A DNA stretch of 64,000 nt, from assembly GCF_965222285.1 (NCBI RefSeq), contig NZ_OZ244942.1:2914001-2978000 (forward strand), written 5' to 3'. Positions 35,667 to 44,151 of this stretch are shown one piece after another. Numbering within the stretch: position 1 is the first letter of the stretch; each line of letters begins with the position of its first letter. This stretch comes from Tepidicaulis sp002389665. Lineage in GTDB: Bacteria; Pseudomonadota; Alphaproteobacteria; Parvibaculales; Parvibaculaceae. The position numbers were made by a program, and so were the translations under genes. Below the pieces are notes generated by a model. It did not search any database and was not told where the DNA came from. It saw only the letters and a program-made list of their open reading frames with translations.

Positions 35667-38402
35667 TCACCGCCCCTGTTTTTTGAGGAAAAAGAGGCTG
35701 AGCGCGGTGAGCACCGGCACGAAGAGACTAAGAAGCGCGGTGTGAGGGAGAAGCTGCCCGAAATCGAGCGCCTTGGTAAAAGCGCCCACACTCACCTTGA
35801 CGAAATAGCTCGCCGGCCAGAGATCGCCGATCACCCGCCCCGCCCCCTCGAGCGTTGCCACCGGCTGCAGCATGCCGGAAAAATGCAGCGTGGGGGTCAT
35901 GGTCAATACGCCCACCGCTACAAGCGCAGCGATCTGCGTGCGGGTAAATGAGGAAACAAGAAAGCCGATGCCCGTCGTCGCGGTTACGTAAACGAGGGCG
36001 CTGAGCGCGAGCCCCGCAAAACTGCCTTTCATGGGAATGGCGAAGATGAAAACCGCCATTAAAAAGAGAATGACGAAATTGATCATCGAAATGGCGATGT
36101 AAACCACTTGTTTGCCGGCCAGAAACTCCATGCGCGTTACCGGCGTCACATAGAAATTCGTGATCGTGCCGAGCTCCTTTTCCCGCACCACGCTCAGCGC
36201 CATGAGAATGGCGGGAATGAAAAGCAGAAGAAACGGCACCATGGCAGGCACCATGGCGTAGACGCTGCGGAAATCCTGATTGTAGCGGTAGCGCATCTCG
36301 ATATCGGCCGACCCGAAGCGCAACTCCTGCCCATAGACCCGCCGGGACATGTCGGCGAGATAGGTTAGATGCAGCCCTTGCACATAGCCGCCGATCGTCT
36401 CCCCGCGAAACGGCATGGCTCCGTCTACCCAGACCGATACCTCCGTCTGATGACCCCGCCGCAAGTCCTTTCCAAAGCCAGGCGGGATTTCGATTACCAG
36501 CGCAATGTCGTTGCTCTTCAGGCGTACGTCGAGCTCCGCATGGCTTGCAAGCGGCGCCTGCTCGAGGAAGTAGCGTGAGCCGCCATAGCCTTCCAGATAG
36601 GTGCGGCTTTCCGGCGTGCGGTCATTGTCCAGTACCGCATAGCGCAAATCCTCCACATCCGTGGAAATACCGTAAGCCAGCACCACCATCAAAATAGCCG
36701 TGCCGAGAAAAGCCACGGTCAGGCGGATCGGATCACGCCAAAGTTCCATCGCTTCCCTGTAGGCATAGGCGGTGAACCGCCGCCGGCTCCGCGTGAAGGC
36801 GCTCTCGCGGCACCCGGCTTGCCTTTCCTCTCCGGCAGAGACGTCATGCTGCAGCTGGCCGTCCCCTTCGCTCAAACTGGGGCGTACTTCTTTCAGATAA
36901 CCGATAAAGGCATCCTCGAGACTTTCCGCCCCCTGCCGTTTCATAAGAGCCGCCGGTGTTTCAACGGCAAGCACGCGGCCTGCATCCATGAAGGAAAGCC
37001 GGTCGCAGCGCTCCGCCTCATTCATGAAATGAGTGGAGATAAAAATCGTCACGCCTTCATTGCGCGATAGATCGACCAGGATTTCCCAGAACCTGTTCCG
37101 GGCAACAGGATCGACCCCGGAAGTCGGCTCATCGAGAATAAGGATTTCAGGCGCATGCACGACGGCCACCGCGAGAGAAAGACGCTGGCGCACGCCGAGC
37201 GGCAATTTCTCCGCCATTTCCTCTGCATAATTTTCAAGATCGAAGCGCTGAATGAGCTCGGCAATGCGCGCTTCCATCCGCTCCCGCGGCAGATGAAAAA
37301 GCCGGGCATGAAGATCGAGGTTCTGGCGCACTGTCAGCTCCGTATAGAGCGAGAAGGACTGCGACATGAACCCCACGCGCTTTCGGTTCTCCAGATTGCG
37401 GCCGTCCACCGCCTCCCCGAAAAGCCGGGCGCTGCCTTCGCTCGGCGGCAGAAGGCCCGTCAGCATTTTCATCGTGGTCGTCTTGCCGCAGCCATTCGGG
37501 CCTACGAACCCGAAAATCTCTCCCCGCTCGATGCGGAAATCGGCATGATCCACCGCCGTGAAATCGCCAAACCGCCGGGTGAGCCCGCGCGCCTCGATGG
37601 CGATCTCTCCTTCCCCTTCCGGACGGGGCGGTACATTAAGCGCCTCATGCCCGCGCCGCACCGCTTCGGGCAGCAGCGCAACGAAAGCCTGCTCAAGATC
37701 TTCCGCGCCCGTCTGCGTCTTGATCTCATCGGGCGTGCCTTCGGCCAGCATCTTGCCGTCATTCATGGCAAAGAGCCGGTCGAAATCTTCGGCTTCTTCC
37801 ATATAGGCCGTTGCGACAAGCACGCTCATTTCCGGGCGCTGGCGGCGGATCCGCGCGATAAGATCCCAGAACTGAAGCCGGGAAAGCGGATCGACGCCCG
37901 TCGTCGGTTCATCAAGGATCAGAAGATCGGGATCGTGGATAAGCGCGCAGCAAAGGCCGAGTTTCTGCTTCATGCCGCCCGAAAGCTTGCCTGCCGGACG
38001 GTCCGGAAAGGGATCGAGCCCCGTGGCTTTGAGAAGATCTTCGATGCGCCGCGTCCGCTCTGCCCTTGGCAGCCCGAAGAGCCGGCCGAAGAAATCCAGG
38101 TTCTCGAAGACGGAGAGGCTGGCATAAAGATTCTTGCCGAGCCCCTGCGGCATATAGGCGATCCGGGGCATGACCTTGCGCCGGTGCCGGCCCCGCGCCA
38201 TGTCCCCGCCGAGCACCTGCACGGAGCCGGCTTGAATCTTGACCGCGCCTGCAACGAGGCCGAGCAGGGTCGATTTACCGACCCCGTCCGGGCCGATCAC
38301 GCCTGCCATGCAACCCGAGGGCAGTTCGAGCGTGATGCCGTCAAGCGCCGCCGTGCCGTTATAGGCATGATGGACACCGGAAAGCCGCACGACGCTGCTC
38401 AT
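35667..38402 (-). CDS. RbbA/YhiH-like ABC protein: two ATPase domains fused to an ABC-2 permease
   Basis: A 911-residue fusion. NBD1 has Walker A GPDGVGKST at 37-45, signature LSGGMKQKL and Walker B LLILDEPTTGVDP. NBD2 has Walker A GPNGCGKTT near 300, a degenerate signature LPLGVRQRL and LILDEPTSGVDP. A YhhJ-like permease follows from about 545 (LTVAFLGTAILMVVLAYG, VVREKELGTITNFYVTPVTRMEFLAGKQ). E. coli RbbA has this layout and binds ribosomes; the family may instead be an exporter. I prefer ATG 38402, 13 bases after the HlyD stop, over one 36 bases upstream. Confidence 0.9.
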   Translation of the reverse strand: MSSVVRLSGVHHAYNGTAALDGITLELPSGCMAGVIGPDGVGKSTLLGLVAGAVKIQAGSVQVLGGDMARGRHRRKVMPRIAYMPQGLGKNLYASLSVFENLDFFGRLFGLPRAERTRRIEDLLKATGLDPFPDRPAGKLSGGMKQKLGLCCALIHDPDLLILDEPTTGVDPLSRLQFWDLIARIRRQRPEMSVLVATAYMEEAEDFDRLFAMNDGKMLAEGTPDEIKTQTGAEDLEQAFVALLPEAVRRGHEALNVPPRPEGEGEIAIEARGLTRRFGDFTAVDHADFRIERGEIFGFVGPNGCGKTTTMKMLTGLLPPSEGSARLFGEAVDGRNLENRKRVGFMSQSFSLYTELTVRQNLDLHARLFHLPRERMEARIAELIQRFDLENYAEEMAEKLPLGVRQRLSLAVAVVHAPEILILDEPTSGVDPVARNRFWEILVDLSRNEGVTIFISTHFMNEAERCDRLSFMDAGRVLAVETPAALMKRQGAESLEDAFIGYLKEVRPSLSEGDGQLQHDVSAGEERQAGCRESAFTRSRRRFTAYAYREAMELWRDPIRLTVAFLGTAILMVVLAYGISTDVEDLRYAVLDNDRTPESRTYLEGYGGSRYFLEQAPLASHAELDVRLKSNDIALVIEIPPGFGKDLRRGHQTEVSVWVDGAMPFRGETIGGYVQGLHLTYLADMSRRVYGQELRFGSADIEMRYRYNQDFRSVYAMVPAMVPFLLLFIPAILMALSVVREKELGTITNFYVTPVTRMEFLAGKQVVYIAISMINFVILFLMAVFIFAIPMKGSFAGLALSALVYVTATTGIGFLVSSFTRTQIAALVAVGVLTMTPTLHFSGMLQPVATLEGAGRVIGDLWPASYFVKVSVGAFTKALDFGQLLPHTALLSLFVPVLTALSLFFLKKQGR

Positions 38403-38415
38403 GCTTTGCCCCGCG

Positions 38416-39414
38416 CTATTCGGGCAGGCGGACGGCAAGATCGTCCGGCCAGGCCATGGTGCCGTCGAGTTTTACATAAGCAACGCCGGGCAGACCCGTT
38501 TTCACCTGCGTCATATATTGATTAAGCAGCTCGCGCGGTATCCGCACCTTGACGCGGAACATCAGTTTCTCGCGCTCGGAGCGCGTTTCGACTTCCTTCG
38601 GCGTAAACTGCGCCTGAGCAGAAACGAAAGAAACATGCGCGGGCACCACATAATCAGGGGCCGCATCGAGAATGATGCGCGCTTCCCCGCCGATCGCCAC
38701 ACGCCCCGCCTCTGTTGTGGGCAGAAAGATGGTCATATAGACATCCGTCACATCGAGCAGCGTCAGCACCTTGCCGCCGCCTGCCAGCACTTCCCCGGGC
38801 TCCGCCAGCCGGTAAAGCACCCGGCCCGGCGTGGGCGCAGTAAGCGCGGTTTCCTTCAATTGCGCGTTCAGCCTGTCGAGATTGGCCATGGCGGACAGCA
38901 CGGCTTCCTGCGCATTTCCGAGCCCGGCTTTGCCTTGATCGAGTGCGGCTTTTGCGGCATCGCGCGCGGTGCGGCGCTGGTCGACCCGCTCTTGGGAAAC
39001 ATGGCCCTTGCCGAACAGAATAAGCGCGCGCTCGAGTTCCTTCTCAGCAAGACTCAGCTCGCTTTCCAATCTGGCGATCTGCGCTTCTGCTTCGCTGCGC
39101 ACCTGCTTCAAGCGCCGGATTTCCGCCTCCGCTTGCCGGATTTGCGCTTGCAGCTCCTCGGTATCCATGCGCGCCAGAAGCTGCCCGGCCTCCACCATGT
39201 CGCCTTCATCGACGAATATCTCGGAGACGCGGCCGGCATATTTCGTGGCGATATCGGTCTCATCGGCCTCGATACGCCCATTGCCCCAGGCAATGCCTTC
39301 AGGAACGGTGTTCCGGCTTTCAAGCCACCAGTAAATGCCGCCCGCCACGGCAAGCGCGGCGATAACAAGCGCCGCGATGAGCCATTTGTTCAACCCGTTC
39401 GTCAACCTACTCAA
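38416..39414 (-). CDS. HlyD family periplasmic adaptor (YhiI-like)
   Basis: A 332-residue membrane-fusion protein. Residues about 10-28 are a signal anchor (KWLIAALVIAALAVAGGIYWW), followed by a lipoyl half (GRVSEIFVDEGDMVEAGQLLARMD), a coiled coil of about 100 residues, the second lipoyl half (TALTAPTPGRVLYR), and a beta-barrel domain with FTPKEVETRSEREKLMFRVKV, typical of YhiI. It would bridge the ABC permeases to the outer membrane. Only TTG starts fit (39414 or 39405), with GGGAAGG close upstream. It begins 27 bases after carbamate kinase on the same strand. Confidence 0.88.
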   Translation of the reverse strand: MSRLTNGLNKWLIAALVIAALAVAGGIYWWLESRNTVPEGIAWGNGRIEADETDIATKYAGRVSEIFVDEGDMVEAGQLLARMDTEELQAQIRQAEAEIRRLKQVRSEAEAQIARLESELSLAEKELERALILFGKGHVSQERVDQRRTARDAAKAALDQGKAGLGNAQEAVLSAMANLDRLNAQLKETALTAPTPGRVLYRLAEPGEVLAGGGKVLTLLDVTDVYMTIFLPTTEAGRVAIGGEARIILDAAPDYVVPAHVSFVSAQAQFTPKEVETRSEREKLMFRVKVRIPRELLNQYMTQVKTGLPGVAYVKLDGTMAWPDDLAVRLPE

Positions 39415-39441
39415 CCTTCCCGTCTTAAATGCCAGTCCGCC

Positions 39442-40344
39442 TCACGGCAGAATTTGCGTGCCTGCCGTGCCATCCGCTACCGATGCGGCTTCTTTCAGAC
39501 TGCCGATCGCGGCAGGCCGTCCCGTCTCTTCCACGAACCGGCACACCGCATCGACCTTAGGCCCCATCGAGCCTTTGGCAAAGGGCATCGCCCGCAATTG
39601 GGCAGGATTAGCCTCCGCGATCTTGCGCGCACTTGCCATCCCCCAGCCCTCATAGACGGCATCGACATCGGTCAGGATGATCAGCCGGTCCGCCTCAAGT
39701 TTTGTGGCAAGCAGGGAAGCAGCAAGGTCTTTGTCGATCACCGCTTCCACTCCGCGGGTTTGCCCTTTCGCCCCCACAATCACGGGCACGCCGCCCCCGC
39801 CCGCGCAAATCACCAGCGCGCCTTCCTGTGCCAGCAAACGGATGGTCTGAAACTCCAGAATGTCCATAGGCTGCGGCGAAGGCACCACCCGGCGGAAATA
39901 ATCGCCGTCCGCTGCCACCTGCCAGCCCCGCTCCTTTGCAAGCGCCTGGGCCTCGGCTTCGCTATAAACGGGGCCGATCGGTTTACTCGGCGCGCCGAAG
40001 GCAGGGTCTGCGGGATCGACCTGCGTCTGCGTGATCAGCGCCGCAACCTGCCGCTCCGGCATCACATTGCGCATTTCCTGTGCAATCACATAGCCGATCA
40101 TGCCTTGAGATTCCGCTCCCAGCACATCGAGCGGAAAGGGCGGTGCTTCTTTAAAAGCTTCCCCTTCAAGCGCCAGCAAGCCCACCTGCGGCCCGTTACC
40201 ATGCACAAGCACCATCTCATTGCCATCGGCAAGCTGCGCAAGGGCACCTGCGGCCCGCGCCATGTTGCGCCGCTGCGTCTCAGCGCTCAAAACCTCGCCC
40301 CGCTCCAGAAGCGCGTTCCCGCCTATGGCCACGACCACTCTCAT
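39442..40344 (-). CDS. arcC: Carbamate kinase (AguC/ArcC)
   Basis: A 300-residue carbamate kinase: N-terminal VVAIGGNALL, VHGNGPQVGLLALE, VIAQEMRNVM and CAGGGGVPV, ILTDVDAVYEGWG, and the substrate segment FAKGSMGPKVDAVCRFVE. It makes ATP from carbamoyl phosphate and ADP, yielding CO2 and ammonia, as the energy-recovering last step of agmatine catabolism. Its start overlaps the agmatine deiminase stop by four bases. No arginine deiminase gene is near, so it serves agmatine and not the ADI pathway. Confidence 0.93.
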   Translation of the reverse strand: MRVVVAIGGNALLERGEVLSAETQRRNMARAAGALAQLADGNEMVLVHGNGPQVGLLALEGEAFKEAPPFPLDVLGAESQGMIGYVIAQEMRNVMPERQVAALITQTQVDPADPAFGAPSKPIGPVYSEAEAQALAKERGWQVAADGDYFRRVVPSPQPMDILEFQTIRLLAQEGALVICAGGGGVPVIVGAKGQTRGVEAVIDKDLAASLLATKLEADRLIILTDVDAVYEGWGMASARKIAEANPAQLRAMPFAKGSMGPKVDAVCRFVEETGRPAAIGSLKEAASVADGTAGTQILP

Positions 40345-41441
40345 GTGCGGCGCGCCGGTTGCTGCTGGGTGATGCAGTGAATGTTGCCGCCGCCCAGAAG
40401 GATTTCCCGCGCAGGCACCGGGATGATCCGCCTACCCGGGAATAGCGCGGCGAGCGCCTCCGCCGCCGGTCCGTCCTGCGGATCATCGAAAGAAGGCATC
40501 ACCACCACGCCGTTGCCGATATAAAAATTGATATAGGACGCGGCCATGCGGTTGCCTGGCTGGCGGGGCAAGGTGCCCTCGATAGCATCGACACCGGAAG
40601 CCTCTTCCTCGCTAATGACCACCGGGGCAGGTTGATGGATCTTGTGAATGTCGAGCCTGCGGCCTTTCGCATCCCGCGCGGCGGACAGCCGCTTGAATGC
40701 ATCGCGGCTGATTTCATATTGCGGATCGGACGTGTCATCGGTCCAGGTCAGGGCAACACAGCCCGGCTTGACGAAGCAGCATAAATTATCGACATGCCCG
40801 CTCGTCTCATCATTGAAAACACCGTCGCCGAGCCAGATAAACGTGTCGACATTCAGATAGTCGGAAAGGATCTTTTCGATATCTTCCCTTGAAAGACCAG
40901 GATTGCGGTTGGGGTTGAGCAGGCATTGCTCGGTCGTCAGCAACGTGCCCTCCCCGTCCACATGGATCGATCCGCCTTCCAGCGTGAGGGTTGCCCGGTA
41001 CCGGTCCACGCGCTCGATCTCGGCGATCTTTTGCGGCACGATATCGTCCTGATCCCAGGGGAAATAGAGCCCGCCCCTGATGCCGCCCCAAGCGTTGAAC
41101 TTCCAGTTGATGAGCCGCACGTCGCCCTTGCCATTGATCAGGAATGTCGGCCCGCAATCGCGCATCCAGGAATCATTATAGGTCATCTCCACGACGCGGA
41201 TATGCGGCGGCAGCATGGAACGGGCATTCTGGAACTGACCGGGAGAAACCCCCATCGTCACCGGCTCGCCCTCGGCAATGGCGCTTGCCACGGCGGCAAA
41301 GGCATGCTGCGCCGGTTTCGCGCCGAGCCGCCAATTATCCGGTCGCTCCGGCCAGAGCATCCAGCAGCCCTCATGCGGCTCAAACTCGCCCGGCATGCGG
41401 AACCCGTCCGCCCGCGGGGTGCTTTCCAGTCTCCTGGTCAT
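40341..41441 (-). CDS. aguA: Agmatine deiminase
   Basis: A 366-residue member of the guanidino-group modifying family. Catalytic Cys356 lies in GGGNIHCITQQ; the conserved NDSWMRDCGPTFLIN, EGGSIHVDGEGTLL and ETSGHVDNLCCF blocks carry the substrate-binding Asp and catalytic His. It converts agmatine to N-carbamoylputrescine and ammonia. The ATG at 41441 gives the family start; GAGAGAAAAG precedes it. It lies 20 bases after the antiporter and overlaps carbamate kinase. Confidence 0.95.
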   Translation of the reverse strand: MTRRLESTPRADGFRMPGEFEPHEGCWMLWPERPDNWRLGAKPAQHAFAAVASAIAEGEPVTMGVSPGQFQNARSMLPPHIRVVEMTYNDSWMRDCGPTFLINGKGDVRLINWKFNAWGGIRGGLYFPWDQDDIVPQKIAEIERVDRYRATLTLEGGSIHVDGEGTLLTTEQCLLNPNRNPGLSREDIEKILSDYLNVDTFIWLGDGVFNDETSGHVDNLCCFVKPGCVALTWTDDTSDPQYEISRDAFKRLSAARDAKGRRLDIHKIHQPAPVVISEEEASGVDAIEGTLPRQPGNRMAASYINFYIGNGVVVMPSFDDPQDGPAAEALAALFPGRRIIPVPAREILLGGGNIHCITQQQPARRT

Positions 41442-41461
41442 GAGCTTTTCTCTCTGCGCTG

Positions 41462-42874
41462 TCAGGTGCGCCGCGTACCCGCCTTTGAGCGGGAGATGAG
41501 CCATTCCCCGACAAGGAAAGTGACGACCACGCCTCCGACGATGGAGCCGGCATAGGTCATATCGAACTCGCCCGGCACATAGACGAAGAAGACGATCGCC
41601 TGCACGATGAAGGAAAGGCAGAGCAGTGTCAGTACCCAGGCCCCGGCTGTCCCGCCCGGCACCCGGTAGGGGCGCGGCCTGTCGGCATCGATCTTCCGCA
41701 GCCGCAAGAAGGCGGCGAACATGAAGAGATAGCAGAGCAGGAAGACGACGGAGGAGAACGCAAAGAGCGTCCAGAAGAGATCTTCCGCATCCGCCGCCAT
41801 GAAGCCGTAAACCACGATGACAACCGTCGTCACCACGCCCGTGATGATCGCCGCATTTGCCGGCGTCTTATGCACGGGATGAAGCTTGGCAAAGGCCGGG
41901 TTGAGATCGCCGGCATGAGCTGCTTCCGCCGCCGAGCGGTTGGCACCCATTGTCCAGGTGACCATATTGGCAAGGAACGTATAGAGCGCCATGACACCGA
42001 GCAGCATCACGGCCGCGCCGCCGAGCCCTTCGGTGCCCAGAAGCTGATAGAGCGTGTCGATAATGCCTTCGATGAGACTGACTTCTTCCAGCGGCAGGGC
42101 AATGAGAATGCCGACCGTGCCGAGAAGGTAGAAAGCCGCGATCAAAAGCCCCGAAACGACGATGGCCCGGGGCACGTCTTTTGCCGGGTCGGTCATTTCC
42201 TCACTCGCCCCGGACATCAGCTCGAAGCCCATGAAGTTGTAGACAATGACCGGCAGGAAGGCGAGCGAGGCGCCCCAGCTCGGGCTCAGCGTTTCCAGAG
42301 TGATCGGATTGGCGACACCGTGATTGAAGGCGTAGAAGAAGCCGCCGAAGCCGATCACGCCCATGATCACCGCTTTGAAAATGGCGCCTACATTCGGCAC
42401 CCATTTACCGACATCCAGCGTGATCATATTGACATAGACCGTCAGCCAGGTCAGGCCGATGGCAATGGCGATCTGCGGCCAAAGGCCGAGATCGGGGATG
42501 AAAAGCTGCGAGAAAATGCCCGCGAAGATCAGATAGACCGAGGGCTGCCAGAGCGCCACATTGATCCACCAGAGCCAGGCGGTCCGCCCGCCCCAGCGCC
42601 CGCCAAAAGCGCGCTGCACCCAGGCATAGATGCCGCCCTGATCCGGATAGGTGCTCCCGAGCTCCGCCGTGATCAGGCCATAGGGAATGAAAAAGAAGAT
42701 CAGGGTAAATATCCACCAGAAGATCGACTGCACGCCGATCGAGGCCGATGCGGCAAGCTGGTCGATCACCAGGATCGCGCAGACCGTGAAGAGGGTCATA
42801 TCGAGCCCCTTCAGAACACGCTTGAAGCCTTTCTTTGAGCCCGCCGGCGCGGCGGCCACATTTTCCTGTGACAT
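41462..42874 (-). CDS. aguD: APC-family amino acid/polyamine antiporter, probable agmatine/putrescine exchanger
   Basis: A 470-residue APC transporter with about 12 helices. Helix 1-2 carries LDMTLFTVCAILVIDQLAASASIG, and ELGSTYPDQGGIYAWVQRAFG and FMGFELMSGASEEMTDPAKDVPRAI are typical of the glutamate/GABA and agmatine/putrescine antiporter branch. Substrate is inferred from its place between putrescine carbamoyltransferase and agmatine deiminase, exactly as AguD in enterococci. A near-perfect AAAGGAGG lies five bases before ATG 42874. Confidence 0.85.
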   Translation of the reverse strand: MSQENVAAAPAGSKKGFKRVLKGLDMTLFTVCAILVIDQLAASASIGVQSIFWWIFTLIFFFIPYGLITAELGSTYPDQGGIYAWVQRAFGGRWGGRTAWLWWINVALWQPSVYLIFAGIFSQLFIPDLGLWPQIAIAIGLTWLTVYVNMITLDVGKWVPNVGAIFKAVIMGVIGFGGFFYAFNHGVANPITLETLSPSWGASLAFLPVIVYNFMGFELMSGASEEMTDPAKDVPRAIVVSGLLIAAFYLLGTVGILIALPLEEVSLIEGIIDTLYQLLGTEGLGGAAVMLLGVMALYTFLANMVTWTMGANRSAAEAAHAGDLNPAFAKLHPVHKTPANAAIITGVVTTVVIVVYGFMAADAEDLFWTLFAFSSVVFLLCYLFMFAAFLRLRKIDADRPRPYRVPGGTAGAWVLTLLCLSFIVQAIVFFVYVPGEFDMTYAGSIVGGVVVTFLVGEWLISRSKAGTRRT

Positions 42875-42934
42875 GATTGCCTCCTTTATGGCCATGACGG
42901 CCGTTCAGCGGCGATACGCCTCGCGCTTGGAGCT

Positions 42935-43945
42935 CTAAGAGCCCGACGCCAGAAACGCCTCGATTTCGCCCTTGTGATGCGCAACGAGCTCGGGCGAGGG
43001 ATGCTTCAGACGGGGATAAACCAGCCAGACGAGAATGCCTTTCTCGGTATGCAGCCGGTTTTCCGCCTGATCGAAAATGATGGATTGCGGCCCGTCCAGC
43101 ACCTCATCGGTGGCTTCCACCCCGCGCGAGGCGGGCAGGCAATGCATCACCTTGGCAGAGGGCGGCGCCTTGGCGAGCAGCGCGCTATTGACCTGATAGG
43201 CCGGCATGAAGGCCGCGCGCCGGTCCGGAATTTCGTCCTCCTGACCGACCCACCACCAAAGGTCCGTATAAATGAAATCCGCCTTGGCGACGGCGGCCAC
43301 CGGATCGTCCGTCACGGTGAGCGTGCCGCCCGAGGTCTCGCAGTTTTTCCGGGCGATCGCCTGCCAGTCTTCCGGCGCTTGATAGGCTTTGGGCGCGGCA
43401 TGGGTGAAATGCATGCCCATCCGCGTGCAAATCCACATCAAAGAGGAGCAGACATTGGTGGCATCGCCCACAAACGTGACATGCAGGTCTTCGAGCTTCT
43501 TACCCTTGGGCGCATGCTCCATCATCGTGAAGACATCGCAAAGAACCTGTGTGGGGTGATTGTAATCCGTCAGCCCGTTGATGACGGGCACCGTCGCATC
43601 CTTTGCCAGCGCCACCACCGTTTCATGCTTCAACGTGCGCGCCTCGATCACATCGACCATGCGCGAGATGACGCGCGCCGTGTCGCTGAGCGATTCCCGC
43701 GCGCCAAGATGAATCTCGCCGGGCTTGAGATAAAGCGCATGCCCGCCAAGCTTCGTCATCGCTACTTCGAAGGAAATGCGGGTGCGTGTCGAGGGTTCCT
43801 CGAAAAGCATGCCGAGAGACGCGCCTTGCAGCAGCTTCGGGCACGCCCCTTCCTTGTCGGCAATTTTGAGAAGCCGCACGAGTTCGATGATCTCAAGCAG
43901 CGTTTCTTTCGGAAAATCCTGCGTTGCGATGAAATGTTTCACCAT
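42935..43945 (-). CDS. ptcA: Putrescine carbamoyltransferase
   Basis: A 336-residue transcarbamylase. Carbamoyl-phosphate motif STRTR is at 52-56, HPTQ at 130-133 and HCLP at 268-271. The region YTDLWWWVGQ...FMPAYQVN replaces the DxxxSMG ornithine loop of OTCase, and the ending FDQAENRLHTEKGILVWL is like AguB/PtcA. It releases putrescine and carbamoyl phosphate from N-carbamoylputrescine. It is first in the leftward run, with about 200 bases of upstream non-coding DNA. The alternative, catabolic ornithine carbamoyltransferase, is less likely from loop and context. Confidence 0.88.
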   Translation of the reverse strand: MVKHFIATQDFPKETLLEIIELVRLLKIADKEGACPKLLQGASLGMLFEEPSTRTRISFEVAMTKLGGHALYLKPGEIHLGARESLSDTARVISRMVDVIEARTLKHETVVALAKDATVPVINGLTDYNHPTQVLCDVFTMMEHAPKGKKLEDLHVTFVGDATNVCSSLMWICTRMGMHFTHAAPKAYQAPEDWQAIARKNCETSGGTLTVTDDPVAAVAKADFIYTDLWWWVGQEDEIPDRRAAFMPAYQVNSALLAKAPPSAKVMHCLPASRGVEATDEVLDGPQSIIFDQAENRLHTEKGILVWLVYPRLKHPSPELVAHHKGEIEAFLASGS

Positions 43946-44045
43946 AATCCGTCTCCGGCCTGACTTGCGTTACCCACCCCGATCACAGCAGGGAACACCT
44001 GCGCGGCCGGGCATGCATTGATGCAGGTCAGTTCACGCCGGCAGG

Positions 44046-44069
44046 CCCTGCGCCTTTCCTGTCGCAGGG
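44046..44069 (-). terminator. Hairpin between fhaC-type gene and ptcA
   Basis: CCCTGCG-N10-CGCAGGG is a perfect 7-bp stem about 80 bases past the transporter stop, in the 206-base gap 43946-44151. No T-run follows. The gap must also hold the ptcA promoter, which I cannot place with confidence. Confidence 0.4.
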
Positions 44070-44151
44070 TTTCGTGACATTCCGGTTATGCCCTGAATGG
44101 GGCGGCGTTTCACCGTCAACGGATTGGGAGAATTGTCCTCTTGAGGGCGTG

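Noticed and set aside
39442..40344. Arginine deiminase (ADI) pathway
   Set aside because: The deiminase present is of the agmatine type (GGGNIHC), and no arginine deiminase gene is in the window.
42935..43945. Anabolic ornithine carbamoyltransferase (ArgF)
   Set aside because: The ornithine SMG loop is missing, and the neighbours are agmatine deiminase and carbamate kinase.
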